Assembly (NCBI GenBank): GCA_020634315.1
Contig: JACKBV010000017.1
Coordinates: 29,284-93,283, forward strand
Length of the DNA: 64,000 bases
Reading direction: 5' to 3'
Source: Ardenticatenaceae bacterium
Lineage (GTDB): Bacteria > Chloroflexota > Anaerolineae > Promineifilales > Promineifilaceae
Position numbers and translations under genes: made by a program. Below, in pieces: positions 63,082-64,000 of this stretch; positions within the stretch are counted from its first letter, which is position 1; each line of letters begins with the position of its first letter. Below the pieces are notes generated by a model. It was not told the DNA's origin. It did not search any database and saw only the letters and a program-made list of their open reading frames with translations.

Positions 63082-64000
63082 TTATGGCAGCCAAAAAACG
63101 TTATCGGGTACGGCCGAACCGGTAAAATCGAGAACCACAAAGGCAGCCCCATTAGAAACGTTGACGATTGAAAAGCTGCGGCTGTCTTTGCCCGAAGCCT
63201 CAAACAAGATCCACTGACCATCTGGCGACCAGGTCAACATGTCTAGCGGATACGGATAGTGAGCCGGGCCAGGTTCTGGCCCAATCAATAGCGTGTCGGT
63301 GGTCTTGTCAATGACATCCACGACAAGCAAGCTGGATTCTGTTTCGGCATTGAGGGCAACAGCCAGGTGTTGGCTGTCAGGCGACCAGATTGGTTGTGAA
63401 ATACGGCCGTTTCCCGCCAACAACTGTTCAACAGTCTCTGTATTTGGATTCCATACATTCAGATTTCCAGTGCCTAATTGCGTCGTAAAGGCCAGCCATT
63501 GACCATCCGGTGACCATGAGGAAAAACTGAGACTATTTGAAGCAACGAGTTCAATCGGATGCAGGTCATTCATTGAAGTAACAAGTAAGCCCTGATTATA
63601 CTCGTAATTAGAAGCCAACCATCGACTATCTAAAGACCATTTCAATGTGCTGAATCCCATTTTGTCGACTAATGGAATCAGATTGTTTGTTGCCACGTTA
63701 TACAAGTCAAGTCTGTGAGTTTCTCCTCCCATTACTGGCTCATCTGATACATAAGAAATGACAGCCAGCCATTGACCATCTGGTGACCATTGATGTGAAT
63801 AGATAAGCCCTGGCAAACTGAGCACGCGTCTGGAGGTTAAGTTTGCCAAATCGAAAAGGAAAATATCTTTATTCAAGGCGTAAGTAAATCGTTGGCTAGC
63901 TGGTAACCAGCTAACCTGGCGAATGTCCTTTGCCGTAGCCTCTGTCAACCTGGTTAATGTCTGATCCGATAATGGGTAAAGATAAATGTTTGAGTAATCC
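63082..64000 (-). CDS. TolB/WD40-like beta-propeller protein, 5' end beyond the window
   Basis: The frame is open to the right edge (SNIYLYPLSDQTLTRLTEAT before the first internal TTG at 63948), so the start is outside. Repeated blades carry the TolB/PD40 signature: YSHQWSPDGQWLAVISYVSD, FSSWSPDGQWLAFTTQL, SQPIWSPDSQHLAVALN and LTWSPDGQWILFEASG. It probably folds as a propeller in the envelope, perhaps with a domain before it that is not in view. The gene faces the PLD operon tail to tail. A motif copy at 63402 encodes NGR in a loop. Confidence 0.85.
   Translation of the reverse strand, partial: DYSNIYLYPLSDQTLTRLTEATAKDIRQVSWLPASQRFTYALNKDIFLFDLANLTSRRVLSLPGLIYSHQWSPDGQWLAVISYVSDEPVMGGETHRLDLYNVATNNLIPLVDKMGFSTLKWSLDSRWLASNYEYNQGLLVTSMNDLHPIELVASNSLSFSSWSPDGQWLAFTTQLGTGNLNVWNPNTETVEQLLAGNGRISQPIWSPDSQHLAVALNAETESSLLVVDVIDKTTDTLLIGPEPGPAHYPYPLDMLTWSPDGQWILFEASGKDSRSFSIVNVSNGAAFVVLDFTGSAVPDNVFWLP

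Larger units (their letters stand above)
1429..63410. repeat. Dispersed highly iterated palindrome ACGGCCGT (extended GGAAACGGCCGTTTCC)
   Basis: About 100 exact octamers counted by eye, e.g. 1429, 2205, 6527, 12161, 19828, 25830, 36332, 46542, 53796, 61603, 63402. Spacing averages 620 bases; about one would be expected in random 64 kb sequence. Many copies extend to AAACGGCCGTTT or further. Most lie in coding regions in any frame and on both strands, some in intergenic dyads. The core CGGCCG is the EagI site. Confidence 0.93.

Noticed and set aside
1..64000. tRNA, rRNA or other classical RNA genes
   Set aside because: I looked for TpsiC-arm (GGTTCRANNC) patterns with a pairing acceptor stem and for rRNA core sequences and saw none.
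1..64000. Insertion sequences or prophage genes behind the repeats and frame breaks
   Set aside because: No transposase, integrase or phage structural protein appears in any frame; the repeats are short and non-coding.

Overview
The window reads as a chromosomal segment of a member of the Chloroflexota, most plausibly an Anaerolineae-type filamentous bacterium. This is an inference from gene style: many exported Pro/Thr-linker proteins, LysM/SdrB-type surface proteins, GT-C membrane glycosyltransferases, PadR-controlled ABC systems and paired M16 proteases. The genes look like an ordinary mixed metabolic and cell-envelope chromosome. I saw no tRNA, rRNA, CRISPR array, transposase, integrase or phage gene.

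Layout. 1-3.9 kb (minus): a GT39-like membrane glycosyltransferase, a LysM protein and a secreted modular protein in one overlapping operon. 4.0-10.1 kb (plus): a GT4 glycosyltransferase, a membrane TPR protein, a LuxR-HTH/TM/kelch fusion and a large membrane protein. 10.1-14.7 kb: a repeat-rich leader, a GH1 beta-glucosidase, a double cyclic-nucleotide-binding protein and a glycogen debranching enzyme. 14.9-18.8 kb: a 7TM sensor kinase divergent from endonuclease III, then fumarylacetoacetase. 19.1-25.6 kb: a YceI lipoprotein, a PadR regulator with an ABC ATPase/permease, an RlmL-like rRNA methyltransferase and an Nfu scaffold. 25.8-28.9 kb: a DUF952 protein, a tiny membrane protein, an L,D-transpeptidase and TrmD. 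29.1-34.9 kb: RfbD with a decayed tandem copy, oligopeptidase B and two GT2 enzymes. 35-37.4 kb: two paralogous zinc-ribbon membrane proteins. 37.9-42.5 kb: NifJ and a dihydroorotate-dehydrogenase-like partner. 42.6-44.4 kb: two orphan OmpR-type regulators. 44.8-51.8 kb: an active and an inactive M16 protease flanking a lipoprotein and a ClC channel, then AcpS, an alpha/beta hydrolase and a PIG-L deacetylase. 51.9-58.2 kb: a TPR protein, a hydrolase, an ECF sigma/anti-sigma pair, a zinc-ribbon membrane protein and an ABC exporter. 58.4-63.0 kb: a small protein, a HerA/DUF87-like ATPase, another small protein and a membrane-anchored phospholipase-D-fold protein. 63.1-64.0 kb: a beta-propeller protein cut by the right edge.

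The dominant unexplained signal is the octamer ACGGCCGT, extended core GGAAACGGCCGTTTCC. I counted about 100 exact octamers by eye, roughly one per 620 bp, where about one is expected by chance. It lies in genes on both strands and in all reading frames (ETAV, NGR, (K/E)RP peptides), and twice as paired copies forming terminator-like hairpins. It behaves like the highly iterated palindromes of cyanobacteria (HIP1). Other dispersed elements are AACCTCCCGGAGGTT double hairpins, an identical leader repeat before two unrelated genes, and stuttering micro-repeats in intergenic gaps.

Many long genes carry single-base frame changes, often in homopolymers and sometimes in compensating pairs. I read most of these as assembly indels rather than real decay, except in the duplicated rfbD locus, where rearrangement is evident. 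The joined genes are listed as single features with the break points given.
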